NCBI GenBank assembly: GCA_019118525.1
Contig: DWYV01000037.1
Span: 1 to 47,505, forward strand
Direction of reading: 5' to 3'
DNA length: 47,505 bases
Source of the DNA: Candidatus Bariatricus faecipullorum
GTDB taxonomy: Bacteria > Bacillota > Clostridia > Lachnospirales > Lachnospiraceae
In this document: piece after piece, positions 17,048 through 25,874 of the stretch
Position numbering within the stretch: the stretch's first letter is position 1
Layout of the letters: every line of letters starts with the position of its first letter
Notes under the pieces: generated by a model
Told to the model about the DNA's origin: nothing
What the model saw: the letters and a program-made list of their open reading frames with translations, nothing else
The model's database searches: none
Made by a program: the position numbers and the translations under genes

Positions 17048-18323
17048 ATGCCGAAAATATAAAGCAAGAATTGCAGACAAAATATTAGAAAAACGGCTGC
17101 TTGGAAAAGGCGCTGTTTTGATTGAAGGGGCTAAATGGTGTGGAAAAACAACAACGGCTGAGCAGATTGCCGGCAGTGTTCTTTATATGGCAGATCCGGA
17201 AAAAGAACAACAAAATCTGACAATGGCAGAAATCAGTCCAGGGAGACTTTTGAAGGGAAAAATCCCGCGGCTGATTGATGAATGGCAAATTGCGCCGAAG
17301 CTGTGGGATGCCGTCAGATTTGAGGTCGATCACAGGGATGAAATGGGACAGTTTATTTTAACAGGCTCTGCAGTTCCAGCTTCCTATGAGCATATTCATC
17401 ATACCGGAACAGGACGCTTCTCGTGGATACTGATGCGTCCGATGAGCTTATATGAATCTCTGGATTCAACTGGAGAGGTGAGTTTAAAAGCACTTTTTGA
17501 GACACCGGAACAGATTGAAGGCGAAAATTCACTTGACCTGAATCAATTGGCTTTTCTGGTGTGCCGCGGTGGCTGGCCCAGGGCAACCGATTTGAAAGGA
17601 GAAGTTGCTCTTGAGCAGGCCTTTGACTATTATGATGCAGTTGTGAAATCAGATATCTCCAGAGCTGATGGAATCACAAGAAATCCGGAGCGGGTAAAGC
17701 GCCTCATGCGTTCTTATGCCAGAAACCAGGGCTCACAGGCAACAAATACCTTGCTTAAGGATGACATTATGGTGAATGATGCGGAATCTCTTGACACAGA
17801 CACGGTATATTCTTATATCAACGCATTACAAAAAATATTTGTAATTGAAGAAATGGAGGCCTGGAATCCGAATCTTCGCTCTAAAACAGCAATACGGACT
17901 TCGAATACCCGCTATTTTGTGGATCCTTCCATTGCAGTTGCCGCACTGGGATTAGGTCCCCAGGATCTGATTGGAGACCTGAATACATTTGGCTTGTTTT
18001 TTAAAACGATGTGCATCAGAGATTTAAGGGTATTTGCGGATGCACTGAATGGGAAAGTATATCACTTTCGGGATAAAACGGGATTGGAATGTGATGCGGT
18101 GGTTCATTTGAGAAATGGTTCTTATGGATTGATTGAAGTGAAACTTGGCGGAGATAAGATGATAGAAGAAGGAGCAGAAAATCTTAAGACATTAAAGAAC
18201 AAAATTGATATAACCAAAATGAAAGCCCCCTCTTTTTTGATGGTTCTAATTGGGGTTGGAGACTACGCGTACAGAAGGCAGGATGGAGTATATGTAGTTC
18301 CAATCGGCTGCCTGAAGGACTGA
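17048..18323 (+). pseudogene. AAA_14/DUF4143 ATP-binding protein with frameshifted N-terminus
   Basis: This belongs to the ATPase family with an AAA_14 domain followed by a DUF4143 PD-(D/E)XK-like C-terminal domain. Such proteins are often accessory and of unknown role. Walker A-like GAKWCGKT is followed by LIDEWQ (Walker B) and FILTGS. The C-terminal GLECDAVVH...GLIEVKLGG matches a nuclease-like core. The first start in the main frame is a TTG at 17118, inside the P-loop region. The family N-terminus (MPK, then YKARIADKILEKRL) is encoded upstream, but an extra A in an AAAA run after ATG 17048 shifts the frame. No good ribosome site precedes 17048. Base composition is AT-richer than its neighbours, suggesting acquisition. 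The rest of the frame is intact. Confidence 0.78.
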
Positions 18324-18351
18324 TTGAATGAAAATATGGCGCGCAATAAAT

Positions 18352-18412
18352 ATAACACTCCGGTATCATCAAGTATCCTTTCTGGCAGATGGCTTATCAG
18401 AATCCGGATACG
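18352..18412 (+). pseudogene. Remnant of a second sirtuin gene
   Basis: This short stretch is about 90% identical to 16790-16847 inside the sirtuin gene. It encodes GIIKYPFWQMAYQNPD against GIIKYPFWQMTYQNPE. A one-base deletion in the Pro codon breaks the frame, and similarity stops abruptly at both sides. It suggests a former tandem paralogue, most of which was replaced by the DUF4143 gene. Nothing else recognisable lies between 18413 and 18518. Confidence 0.75.
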
Positions 18413-18518
18413 CCATCCGAAATACAGCTATGAGGGGATTGATATTTATGAGCTTGAAAAACAAGGGGCATTCTGCTAAGCTTTACGTGTACAGGAAAAC
18501 CAGACGAAAAAAGGAACG

Positions 18519-19121
18519 ATGACATTGGCAAACTCATTTATTACAAAACATGCTCTGGCTCAGGCACTGCAGGAGCTGATGGAGACGGTTCCCTTTGAAA
18601 AAATCAGCATTACACAGATTTGTGAAAAATGCGGAATGAACCGGAAAAGCTTTTATTACCACTTTAAAGACAAGTATGACCTGGTTCACTGGATATTTGA
18701 CCGGGATTTCGAACAGATTACCGGGCCGGAAGGAACTGTGGAGACGGACGAAAATCAGTGGGATGTACTGGAAAAGCTGTGCAGATGCTTCTATAAGAAC
18801 AGACATTTTTACCGTAAGGCATTTCAGATTAAAGGACAGAATTCTTTTGTGGAATATTTTCGGGAACGCTGCCGGCCGTTTTTAAGGGCCAGGCTGAATG
18901 TCCTGATAGGAGAGGACTGGACGGATGATTTTACGGTAAATTTTTTCGCGGACGCCTTTATCTGTGCCATGGGACGCTGGCTGGCTGAGCCGGACAGTCT
19001 TCCGCCGGAGGAGTTTGTAGCCAGGACGAAGCATTTGATTCAGAACGGCGCGGCGGCAATCTATGAAGAAACAGAGAGTGAGGAAGAAGCCGGGGAAAAG
19101 ACAGAAAAAGAAAAAATGTAA
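18519..19121 (+). CDS. TetR/AcrR-family regulator (DhaS-like)
   Basis: This 200-residue regulator has an N-terminal TetR helix-turn-helix (FEKISITQICEKCGMNRKSF then YYHFKDKYDL) and a C-terminal ligand domain resembling the DhaS/TetR_C_8 group. The C-terminus is strongly acidic then lysine-rich. AAAAGGAA lies just before the ATG. It is upstream of and on the same strand as a radical SAM gene, separated by an inverted repeat that could be its operator, so local control of that gene is likely. The ligand is unknown. Confidence 0.87.
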   Translation: MTLANSFITKHALAQALQELMETVPFEKISITQICEKCGMNRKSFYYHFKDKYDLVHWIFDRDFEQITGPEGTVETDENQWDVLEKLCRCFYKNRHFYRKAFQIKGQNSFVEYFRERCRPFLRARLNVLIGEDWTDDFTVNFFADAFICAMGRWLAEPDSLPPEEFVARTKHLIQNGAAAIYEETESEEEAGEKTEKEKM

Positions 19122-19136
19122 CAAAAATCGAAAAGT

Positions 19137-19168
19137 GTCAAAAAACGGGACAATTCCGTTTTTTTGAC
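19137..19168. terminator. Inverted repeat after tetR: terminator or operator
   Basis: GTCAAAAAACGG (19137-19148) pairs with CCGTTTTTTTGAC, with one extra T in the right arm. The A-rich left arm and T-rich right arm fit a weak intrinsic terminator. The location just upstream of the radical SAM promoter also fits a TetR operator. Confidence 0.55.
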
Positions 19169-19170
19169 CG

Positions 19171-19199
19171 ATGACTCCCAGGCCTGCATTTTCTATAAT
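19171..19199 (+). promoter_or_regulatory. Promoter of the radical SAM gene
   Basis: ATGACT (19171-19176), a 17-bp spacer and a perfect TATAAT (19194-19199) lie 50 nt before the start codon. Confidence 0.5.
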
Positions 19200-19248
19200 A
19201 ATCTGGAAAATGCGGGCCATTTTTTGGCCAGAGAAAGGTGGACAAAAG

Positions 19249-20592
19249 ATGAGTGTTTCAGTAAAAGAGTATATGCAGAAATTTGCGATAAACCGGGCGC
19301 TGGAATACATAGAGGGAAACCCGGAGGAAAACATCCCGAAACTGATGGAACTGGTGGATAAGTATTCCCCGGAGGACTGGTATGCATCGCAGAGAAAGGC
19401 AATCCGGGGAGCCATTGAACGGAAGGATAACTGGTATCAGCTCATTCTCCGGGTATACGGCCTGGACTGCGGCATACGGAAGACTTTCTTCCAGAATTTT
19501 CTGTTTAATGCCAGCCTGAAAGGAAGCGCCATCCAGGCAGAAGTAAAGGCAAAGGAAGGCTGCAACGTGCCCTGGGCGATTCTTCTGGATCCGACGTCAG
19601 CCTGCAACCTGCACTGTACCGGCTGCTGGGCGGCAGAATACGGAAACCGGCTTAATCTGACCCTGGAGGATATTGACTCCATCGTACGCCAGGGAAAAGA
19701 ACTGGGCGTCTATATGTATATTTACACGGGCGGCGAGCCGATGGTGCGCAGAAAGGACCTGATACAGCTTTGCCGGATGCATCCGGACTGTGAATTCTTA
19801 TCCTTTACCAACGGAACCCTGATTGATGAGGAATTCTGTCAGGAAATGCTGGAAGTAAAGAACTTTGTTCCGGCCATTTCCCTGGAGGGCTTTGAGGAGG
19901 CCAACGACTCCCGGCGGGGCCAGGGCGTATACCAGAAGGTGAAACACGCCATGGAGCTCCTGAAATCCCACGGTCTTCCCTTTGGAATTTCCGCCTGCTA
20001 TACCAGCAGAAACTGCATGGACATTACCAGCGGGGAATTTTTCGATTATATGATAGAAAGCGGCGCTCTTTTTGTATGGTTCTTCCATTATATGCCGGTA
20101 GGAAATGACGCGGCCACGGAACTTCTTCCCAGCCCTGCACAGCGGGAAGAGGTCTATCACCGGATTCGGGAGTTCCGGAAAACCAAGGCCATTTTCTCCC
20201 TGGACTTCCAGAACGATGCACAGTACGTAGGCGGATGTATCGCGGGCGGAAGGTATTACCTGCACATTAACGCCAAAGGAGATGTGGAGCCCTGCGTGTT
20301 TATTCATTACTCCAATGTCAATATTCACGATGTCTCCCTGCTGGAAGCGCTGAAAAGTCCTGTCTTCATGGCGTACCATGACAGACAGCCCTTTAATGAC
20401 AACATGCTTCGGCCCTGCCCGATGCTGGAAAATCCGGAATGCATTCAGGAAATGGTTCGGGAAACCGGAGCAGTCAGCACAGATTATGAGAGTCAGGAAA
20501 CGGTGGAACATCTCTGTAAAAAAACCGTGCCCTATGCCGAGAACTGGAAAGAGACGGCAGATAAGCTGTGGGAAGCTGAGAAAACAAAATAA
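19249..20592 (+). CDS. Radical SAM protein
   Basis: This radical S-adenosylmethionine enzyme has 448 residues from ATG 19249, which follows GAAAGGTGG; an in-frame ATG at 19171 overlaps the promoter. The 4Fe-4S triad CNLHCTGC places Cys at 119, 123 and 126. The SAM-binding YTGGEPM follows. The C-terminal part carries further cysteines (GGCIAGGRYYLHINAKGDVEPC and CPMLENPEC), which resemble a SPASM-like auxiliary cluster site. The N-terminal 100 residues are helical and of unknown role. No peptide substrate gene is evident nearby. The reaction is unknown; the adjacent TetR suggests induction by a small molecule. Confidence 0.9.
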   Translation: MSVSVKEYMQKFAINRALEYIEGNPEENIPKLMELVDKYSPEDWYASQRKAIRGAIERKDNWYQLILRVYGLDCGIRKTFFQNFLFNASLKGSAIQAEVKAKEGCNVPWAILLDPTSACNLHCTGCWAAEYGNRLNLTLEDIDSIVRQGKELGVYMYIYTGGEPMVRRKDLIQLCRMHPDCEFLSFTNGTLIDEEFCQEMLEVKNFVPAISLEGFEEANDSRRGQGVYQKVKHAMELLKSHGLPFGISACYTSRNCMDITSGEFFDYMIESGALFVWFFHYMPVGNDAATELLPSPAQREEVYHRIREFRKTKAIFSLDFQNDAQYVGGCIAGGRYYLHINAKGDVEPCVFIHYSNVNIHDVSLLEALKSPVFMAYHDRQPFNDNMLRPCPMLENPECIQEMVRETGAVSTDYESQETVEHLCKKTVPYAENWKETADKLWEAEKTK

Positions 20593-20787
20593 CTTTAAGA
20601 AAATTTTCTTACAAAAGGGAAAAGAAAGTGCAGTACGGATTCGTTTTCTTTACCTATATTTTTCCTTTCCCTCTGTCCGGATTTTACCTGGGACGACTAT
20701 GATAAAAAGGAAAATCTGGAAACAGATAATATCGCAGAGGACCGTCCAAAAACAGGACAAGGGCCTCCGGAGGGAAGGAGCATTTGC
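20593..20787. other. Intergenic region with a 16-bp perfect palindrome
   Basis: No gene is supported here. TAAGAAAATTTTCTTA at 20596-20611 is a perfect palindrome just after the radical SAM stop; it is AT-only apart from two G/C pairs and may be an operator. A weak TATGAT near 20697 could be the -10 of the surface protein gene. GGAGGGAAGGAG lies before that gene's ATG. Confidence 0.35.
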
Positions 20788-23700
20788 ATGAAGAGAATGA
20801 GACAGCGTGTGCTGGTACTGCTTCTGGCAGCGGCCATGGCATCTTCGCAGTGTCCTGCTGTACTGGCGGAAGACCTGACAGATGACCAGGTGGAGACGGA
20901 AGGTATCAGAACAGAGGAAAATGTGGACCAGAACACAGAGAATCCGGAAGAAGGAACCATTCCGGAAGAGAGCGAAGAGACCGGCGAAACCGACAAAACG
21001 ACTGGGACTGACGGGGAAGATACCGGGGAAGAGAGTCCGGCCGGTGAAGCAGGAGAGCAGCCGGGAGAACCTGCCGGAGAGAGCAGGAATGTGGACCTCT
21101 TTTCTGTAACGGATCCGGTAGAGACAGGTACGCAGGTTACGGTAAACGGAGTTGTTTATGAAGTAACGCAGGTGGCTACAGAATCCAGAAGCGGAAAAGT
21201 CGTGGTGACGGATGGTTCTGCTGCCACCGGCGATGTGACGATTCCCGCAGAGATGGAACTGGACGGGCTTTCCTATACCGTGGCAGAACTGGGAGACCGG
21301 GCATTTCAGAACAATACCGCACTGACCGGGATTGATTTTTCCGCCACTTCCATTAAGACAGTGGGGCAGAGCTGTTTTGCGGGATGTACCGCACTGACCA
21401 CAGTAAAGCCGTCAAGTGATAGAAATGTGTATACGGTTCTGGAAAGAAATGCATTTCAGGGCTGTACTTCCCTGGAGGAAGTGACGTTTCCCGCACTGCA
21501 GATTTCAAAATCCTGCATGCCTTTTAGCGGCTCCGGACTGAAAACCCTGACCGTCCTGAATGTGGTAAGACTGAGCTCCAATGCCCTCAGCGGTCTTGGC
21601 GAGGGATTTACTCTGATTTGCCCGGATAAAATTACGGTAAGCCAGGTAGACAGAGCTGCCTTTGGAACGACAAAGAATGTAACCGTCCAGGTGGCGGATG
21701 AGGCCACGAAAACCTCTCTGGAATCCAAATTCGGTTCCGGAGTCACCGTAACCCTGCTGGGAGCGGAAGAGGAAGAGACTGCCGTACTGGTGCAGGGACC
21801 GGATGGAACGCTTCAGGGATATGCCACTCTGGAACTGGCATTTCAGGCTATTTCCAGTTCGGAGGCAGAGGGAAGCTGGAAGGTAACCGTGCGTTCCGGA
21901 AGCGGTCCGATAGTCTGGCCTTCTGAGACAGCAGTACCGGATAAGGAAACGGTGATTGATTTTAGCGGAAACAGCGTAGCCCTTCCGGAGACCCTGACAC
22001 TGGAAGCGCCTCTGACCATTCAGAATGTTCTGAATTTTACGAATGAAACACTTTGTACCGTGGAAGCCGGAGACCATGCGTTTGCGCTGGATGACGGCGG
22101 AAGCTTCGGTTTTCGGGAAATCCGGGGAAGCAGCCTGACCTTTTCCGGAAAACTGCCAGGTTCCACAAGCATGGGAGCGCCGTGCCGGATAACCGGAACC
22201 GGGGAGAATGCCACTGTGACATTCTGCGATATTGGCAGAAGTGATTACTATTATAATCTGCCGGTTATGGAAGGGATTTCCAGTCTGGTCCTGGATAATG
22301 CATTCCTGGAAGGGACCGCCGGGGAGATTGCCGGTGTAAACAGCATTGCCATGGAAAAGGGCGGACTGACCCTGCAGGAGGGAACAGCAGAAATAGGAAC
22401 CTTAAGCGGCAGTGGAGAACTCCGGCTTGAAAATCAGGCGTCTCTTGCCGTTACAGACCAGGCGTCCGGGTCCTTTACCCTATATGGAAATGCAGATTCC
22501 AGCATATCCGTACCGGAGGGAAGTACAGACGGATTCGGCAATGCAGCAGGCCAGAATGTGCAGATTATAGAGGAAAAGATTCTGGCGACAGTAACCGGAG
22601 GAACCCTTTCCGGAGCGGAATACATTTCCCTGGAAGCGGCGATGGAAGCCATCGAGGCTGACCGGGCGGGGAACAGCACCGCGGCCTACCAGGTGACACT
22701 GCAGGATGATGTTACGCTTTCTCAGGATATCACCCTGGCAGACTGTGTCATCACCCTGGCCGGAGCCGGACATACCATCGGGGCAGAATCCGGCGTCCAG
22801 TATATCAATGTTCCCAACAGTCTGACCCTGGAAAATGTGGCGCTGAATCTGCCAAAGACCAGTATCCGCTATACTCCGAATACCAACAGGGAGCGGACTA
22901 TTGAATTCGCAGAGACCGCAGCCGGAACACTGGGCGGCGTGCTGGATGATTCCCAGTCCCGCTGGCTGGATGTAAAGATAAACGGCACTGCCCTTCAGAT
23001 TGGAAAAGTAACCGGAACAGTCAGCACCATCGGAACGAAACTGACGGACCTTCTGCTGTACGGACAGGGAACACTGGAAAATCCGGTTTCCCTGGAAGGG
23101 AAAGCAGAATCCCTGGCGGCAGTTTCCCTGAATAACAGTTTCCTTCAGTTAGAAGGGGATGTGACGGACTATGGTGTTATCCGTACAGAACGGGGCGAGA
23201 ATACGTCCGGACTTATCCTGACAGGAGACACCTCTGTCTATGGACTGAGCCTCCGGCCAACCCAGCAGTTCGGTATCCGGATGCCTGCAGACAGTACACT
23301 GACAGTGACCAGCAGGTCTTTCACCAGCGTGGAGAATATTCCGATTACCCTGACCGGAACGCCGGAAGACGGCCAGATTCTGGTGAAACTGGACTACCCG
23401 GCAAGGGGCGACGGAGCGAATTTCGTGCTGGCAAATACAGATATTGACGGAAAACTGCTCTGGAACGAAGAAGAAGGAACCTATACCCTGCATCTCCACA
23501 GCTATACATGGGGAAGCGATGGAAATAATCACTGGCAGACCTGCCAGACCTGCGGAGAGACAACCGTGGCAGAGGCCCATACGGGAGGAACGGCAACCTG
23601 TATCTCCCCGGCTGTATGCGAAGTATGCGGCGCGTCTTACGGAGAAAAGAATCCGGAAAATCACACCGGAGAGACAGAGGTGCGCGGATATATAGAAGCA

Positions 23701-23991
23701 AAGACCGGTGTGAAAGGATATTCAGGAGACGTCTACTGTGCTGACTGCGGCGCACTGCTGGAGAAGGGACAGACCATTCCGGCCCTGGAAGACGCGAATC
23801 AGAAGCCGGGCGGAGACACTTCTGGAACAGACGGGAAAACCGGAGACACAAAGGCTCAGGGAACCGGAAATGCCGGCAGCCCGAGGACCGGAGATACGGC
23901 CAGCCCGCTCGGATGGCTTCTTCTCCTTCTGACCAGCGGAACCGTTGCGCTGGCCGGACTCTTCGCAAAAGTAAGCAGAAGAAAACGCTAG
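20788..23991 (+). CDS. LRR (BspA-like) cell-wall-anchored surface protein
   Basis: This secreted protein of 1067 residues has a signal peptide at about 1-27 (ending PAVLAE), then an acidic Glu/Thr/Gly-rich linker to about residue 100. BspA-type leucine-rich repeats follow (LGDRAFQNNTALTGIDF, VGQSCFAGCTALTTV, LERNAFQGCTSLEEVTF). A long beta-rich middle of unclear family contains two similar blocks (LQGYATLELAFQAI and LSGAEYISLEAAMEAIE). Near residue 900 come H-x2-W-x2-C-x2-CG type cysteine modules (HWQTCQTCGE, CEVCGASYG, CADCGALL). The end shows a sorting signal variant SPRTGDT near 1031, a hydrophobic span and RRKR. It is probably attached by sortase and may bind host or mucin ligands; that is inferred. 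Confidence 0.85.
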   Translation: MKRMRQRVLVLLLAAAMASSQCPAVLAEDLTDDQVETEGIRTEENVDQNTENPEEGTIPEESEETGETDKTTGTDGEDTGEESPAGEAGEQPGEPAGESRNVDLFSVTDPVETGTQVTVNGVVYEVTQVATESRSGKVVVTDGSAATGDVTIPAEMELDGLSYTVAELGDRAFQNNTALTGIDFSATSIKTVGQSCFAGCTALTTVKPSSDRNVYTVLERNAFQGCTSLEEVTFPALQISKSCMPFSGSGLKTLTVLNVVRLSSNALSGLGEGFTLICPDKITVSQVDRAAFGTTKNVTVQVADEATKTSLESKFGSGVTVTLLGAEEEETAVLVQGPDGTLQGYATLELAFQAISSSEAEGSWKVTVRSGSGPIVWPSETAVPDKETVIDFSGNSVALPETLTLEAPLTIQNVLNFTNETLCTVEAGDHAFALDDGGSFGFREIRGSSLTFSGKLPGSTSMGAPCRITGTGENATVTFCDIGRSDYYYNLPVMEGISSLVLDNAFLEGTAGEIAGVNSIAMEKGGLTLQEGTAEIGTLSGSGELRLENQASLAVTDQASGSFTLYGNADSSISVPEGSTDGFGNAAGQNVQIIEEKILATVTGGTLSGAEYISLEAAMEAIEADRAGNSTAAYQVTLQDDVTLSQDITLADCVITLAGAGHTIGAESGVQYINVPNSLTLENVALNLPKTSIRYTPNTNRERTIEFAETAAGTLGGVLDDSQSRWLDVKINGTALQIGKVTGTVSTIGTKLTDLLLYGQGTLENPVSLEGKAESLAAVSLNNSFLQLEGDVTDYGVIRTERGENTSGLILTGDTSVYGLSLRPTQQFGIRMPADSTLTVTSRSFTSVENIPITLTGTPEDGQILVKLDYPARGDGANFVLANTDIDGKLLWNEEEGTYTLHLHSYTWGSDGNNHWQTCQTCGETTVAEAHTGGTATCISPAVCEVCGASYGEKNPENHTGETEVRGYIEAKTGVKGYSGDVYCADCGALLEKGQTIPALEDANQKPGGDTSGTDGKTGDTKAQGTGNAGSPRTGDTASPLGWLLLLLTSGTVALAGLFAKVSRRKR

Positions 23992-24029
23992 AAAACAAAA
24001 GACGGCTTTTTTCAGAATATCATGGACTG

Positions 24030-24068
24030 AACCGGGCCCGGAGCGATTCCGGAGCCCGGTTATATTTT
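24030..24068 (+). terminator. Hairpin terminator after the surface protein
   Basis: AACCGGGC pairs with GCCCGGTT, with an inner CCGGA/TCCGG stem, followed by the interrupted T run TTATATTTT. Confidence 0.75.
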
Positions 24069-24091
24069 ACTCGCCCTGCCGGGGAAACGTA

Positions 24092-24214
24092 TGGTATAAT
24101 GTCGTCAGAATACCAGCGCCGACCAGAGGGAGGCGTGAACCTTGCCGAGGCGTGCGCATCCGCCGGGGGCATGACGCGTGTGGGGCGAGAACAGTTTGAG
24201 GCAGGAGGGGCGAT
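24092..24214 (+). promoter_or_regulatory. Extended -10 promoter and GC-rich leader
   Basis: TGG-TATAAT (24092-24100) is an extended -10 without a clear -35. The following 110 nt or so are much richer in G and C than the flanks and contain several short complementary arms (for example GGCG and CGCC around 24143-24160). A folded leader RNA is possible, but I recognise no riboswitch class. AGGAGGGG precedes the next ATG. Confidence 0.45.
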
Positions 24215-25279
24215 ATGTTTGAAATCAGACCGTTAAATATTGAAGACTATAAGGGAAAGAAATACTTGTTCCGGTATGAGACACCGGGATATTACGATAT
24301 GATAACAGGGGAACTGTCCTGGAAACTTGTTTACCGGGATTTTGAGAAACCGAAGGAGAAGAGTTTTGAGGATGAACTGGCCGGCGACTGGCTGGAGAAG
24401 CCGTTTCTTTATGGGGCGTTTCAGGATGAAATCCTTATAGGAATCGGGGAAGGAAGCATGGAGAGCTGGAACAGACGGTTCCGAATCAGTAATCTTCTGG
24501 TATTTGAGGAATACCGCCACCAGAATACCGGCAGCAGGCTTCTGGCATTTCTCTGTAAAAAAGCAGAAAGTCTGGGGGCCAGAATGGCCGTGCTGGAGAC
24601 GCAGAGCTGTAACATCCCGGCCCTTCGCTGTTACTGGAAAAACGGGTTTGAGATAATCGGGTTTGATATGTATTCTTATTCTAATAAGGATGTATCCCGC
24701 CAGGAAGTGCGGCTGGAACTGGGGAAAATACTGAATCTGGACAGCCGTCACGCGGAAGAAGGGGAAGATATCCGAATCAGGCAGGAACGGCCGGAGGATT
24801 ATCCGGAAGTCTTTGCGCTGATAAAAGAGGCTTTTTCTACAGCGGAACATGCAGATGGAACGGAGCAGGAGCTGACAGAAGACCTTCGGAAAAGCAGGTC
24901 CTTTGTCCCGGAACTGTCCCTGGTTGCAGAGCGGGAGGGAGAGCTGATTGGGCATATTCTGTTTACCCGGGCAAAAGTGGGAGACCGTACGGTCCTGGCC
25001 CTGGCGCCCCTCTCTGTAAAACCGGCGTATCAGAGGAAGGGAGTGGGTACGGCCCTGATAAAGGAAGGGCACCGGATTGCACGGGAACTGGGCTATGCCT
25101 GGTCTCTTGTTCTGGGCAGTGAGACTTACTATCCCAGAATGGGATACCAGAGAGCGGATGAAGTGGGAATAACGGTTCCGGAAGGATTCCCGGCAGAGAA
25201 CTTTATGGCGGCAAAACTCCGGGAAGACGCCGGGGAACTTAGTGGAGCCGTGACGTATCCGGAAGAATTCGGCGTGTGA
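24215..25279 (+). CDS. Tandem GNAT acetyltransferase
   Basis: Two GNAT acetyl-CoA-dependent N-acetyltransferase domains are fused in 354 residues. The N-terminal domain (about 1-170) has FEEYRHQNTGSRLL as its acetyl-CoA loop and NIPALRCYWKNGFEIIG, resembling streptothricin-type acetyltransferases. The C-terminal domain (about 185-345) has VKPAYQRKGVGTALI and YYPRMGYQRA, resembling the YhbS type. Both pyrophosphate loops look intact, so both halves could be active. Substrates are unknown. AGGAGGGG precedes the ATG. It probably starts the accessory gene run extending to 28582. Confidence 0.88.
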   Translation: MFEIRPLNIEDYKGKKYLFRYETPGYYDMITGELSWKLVYRDFEKPKEKSFEDELAGDWLEKPFLYGAFQDEILIGIGEGSMESWNRRFRISNLLVFEEYRHQNTGSRLLAFLCKKAESLGARMAVLETQSCNIPALRCYWKNGFEIIGFDMYSYSNKDVSRQEVRLELGKILNLDSRHAEEGEDIRIRQERPEDYPEVFALIKEAFSTAEHADGTEQELTEDLRKSRSFVPELSLVAEREGELIGHILFTRAKVGDRTVLALAPLSVKPAYQRKGVGTALIKEGHRIARELGYAWSLVLGSETYYPRMGYQRADEVGITVPEGFPAENFMAAKLREDAGELSGAVTYPEEFGV

Positions 25280-25321
25280 TAGGAGGGCGGGGGAGAAAAG
25301 CCCGGCCCGGGAAGGAGCAGA

Positions 25322-25874
25322 ATGCGGAAGATTATTGTCATAGGATGTCCCGGCGCAGGAAAGAGCACCTTTGCGCGGAGACTGAGAGATAAAACGGGTA
25401 TTCCGTTATATTATCTGGACATGCTCTGGCATAAGCCGGATAAAACAAATATAACCAGGGAAGAATTTGACGCCGGACTGAATGGGATAATGAAAAACGA
25501 GGCCTGGATTATCGACGGAAACTATCTGCGGACCCTGGAGGTGAGACTTCAGAACTGCGATACCGTATTTTTTTTTGGATTATCCTCTGGAGCTCTGTCT
25601 GGAAGGCGCAAGGGCCCGGACGGGAAAAGAACGGGAAGATATGCCCTGGACTGAGACGGAGTTCGACGAAGACTTCCGGCAGTGGATTCTGGATTTTCCC
25701 AGGGACCAGCTGCCTGAGATATATGAACTGCTGGAAAAATACCGGGACGGAAAAGAGATTATCGTATTCCGGACAAGAGAAGAGGCGGACGCGTATATGA
25801 GAGATATGGAAATTCAGGTCCGTTCCATGAAAGTAAAAGTACTGGAAAGGAGAAGGAGCAATGAATCTGAATGA
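25322..25874 (+). pseudogene. P-loop kinase (adenylate-kinase/FlaR-like) frameshifted at a T9 run
   Basis: This is a small nucleotide-kinase-like protein of the group annotated as adenylate kinase or topology modulation protein. The P-loop IGCPGAGKSTFARRL is at the N-terminus, followed by YYLDMLWHKPDK and EAWIIDGNY. At 25568-25576 there are nine T in a row. The frame as written ends at 25654 (110 residues). Removing one T restores VFFLDYPLELCLEGARAR and reads through to 25874, giving about 183 residues. The whole C-terminal half is thus present in the +1 frame. Recent mutation, sequencing error or slippage on the homopolymer are all possible. The end overlaps the next gene by 14 nt. Confidence 0.85.

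Noticed and set aside
16790..18412. Insertion-sequence target duplication around the DUF4143 gene
   Set aside because: The repeat is long, diverged and coding, and there is no transposase or terminal inverted repeat.
24101..24214. Known riboswitch (ZTP, THF, c-di-GMP classes considered)
   Set aside because: The conserved sequence cores of these classes were not found by eye.
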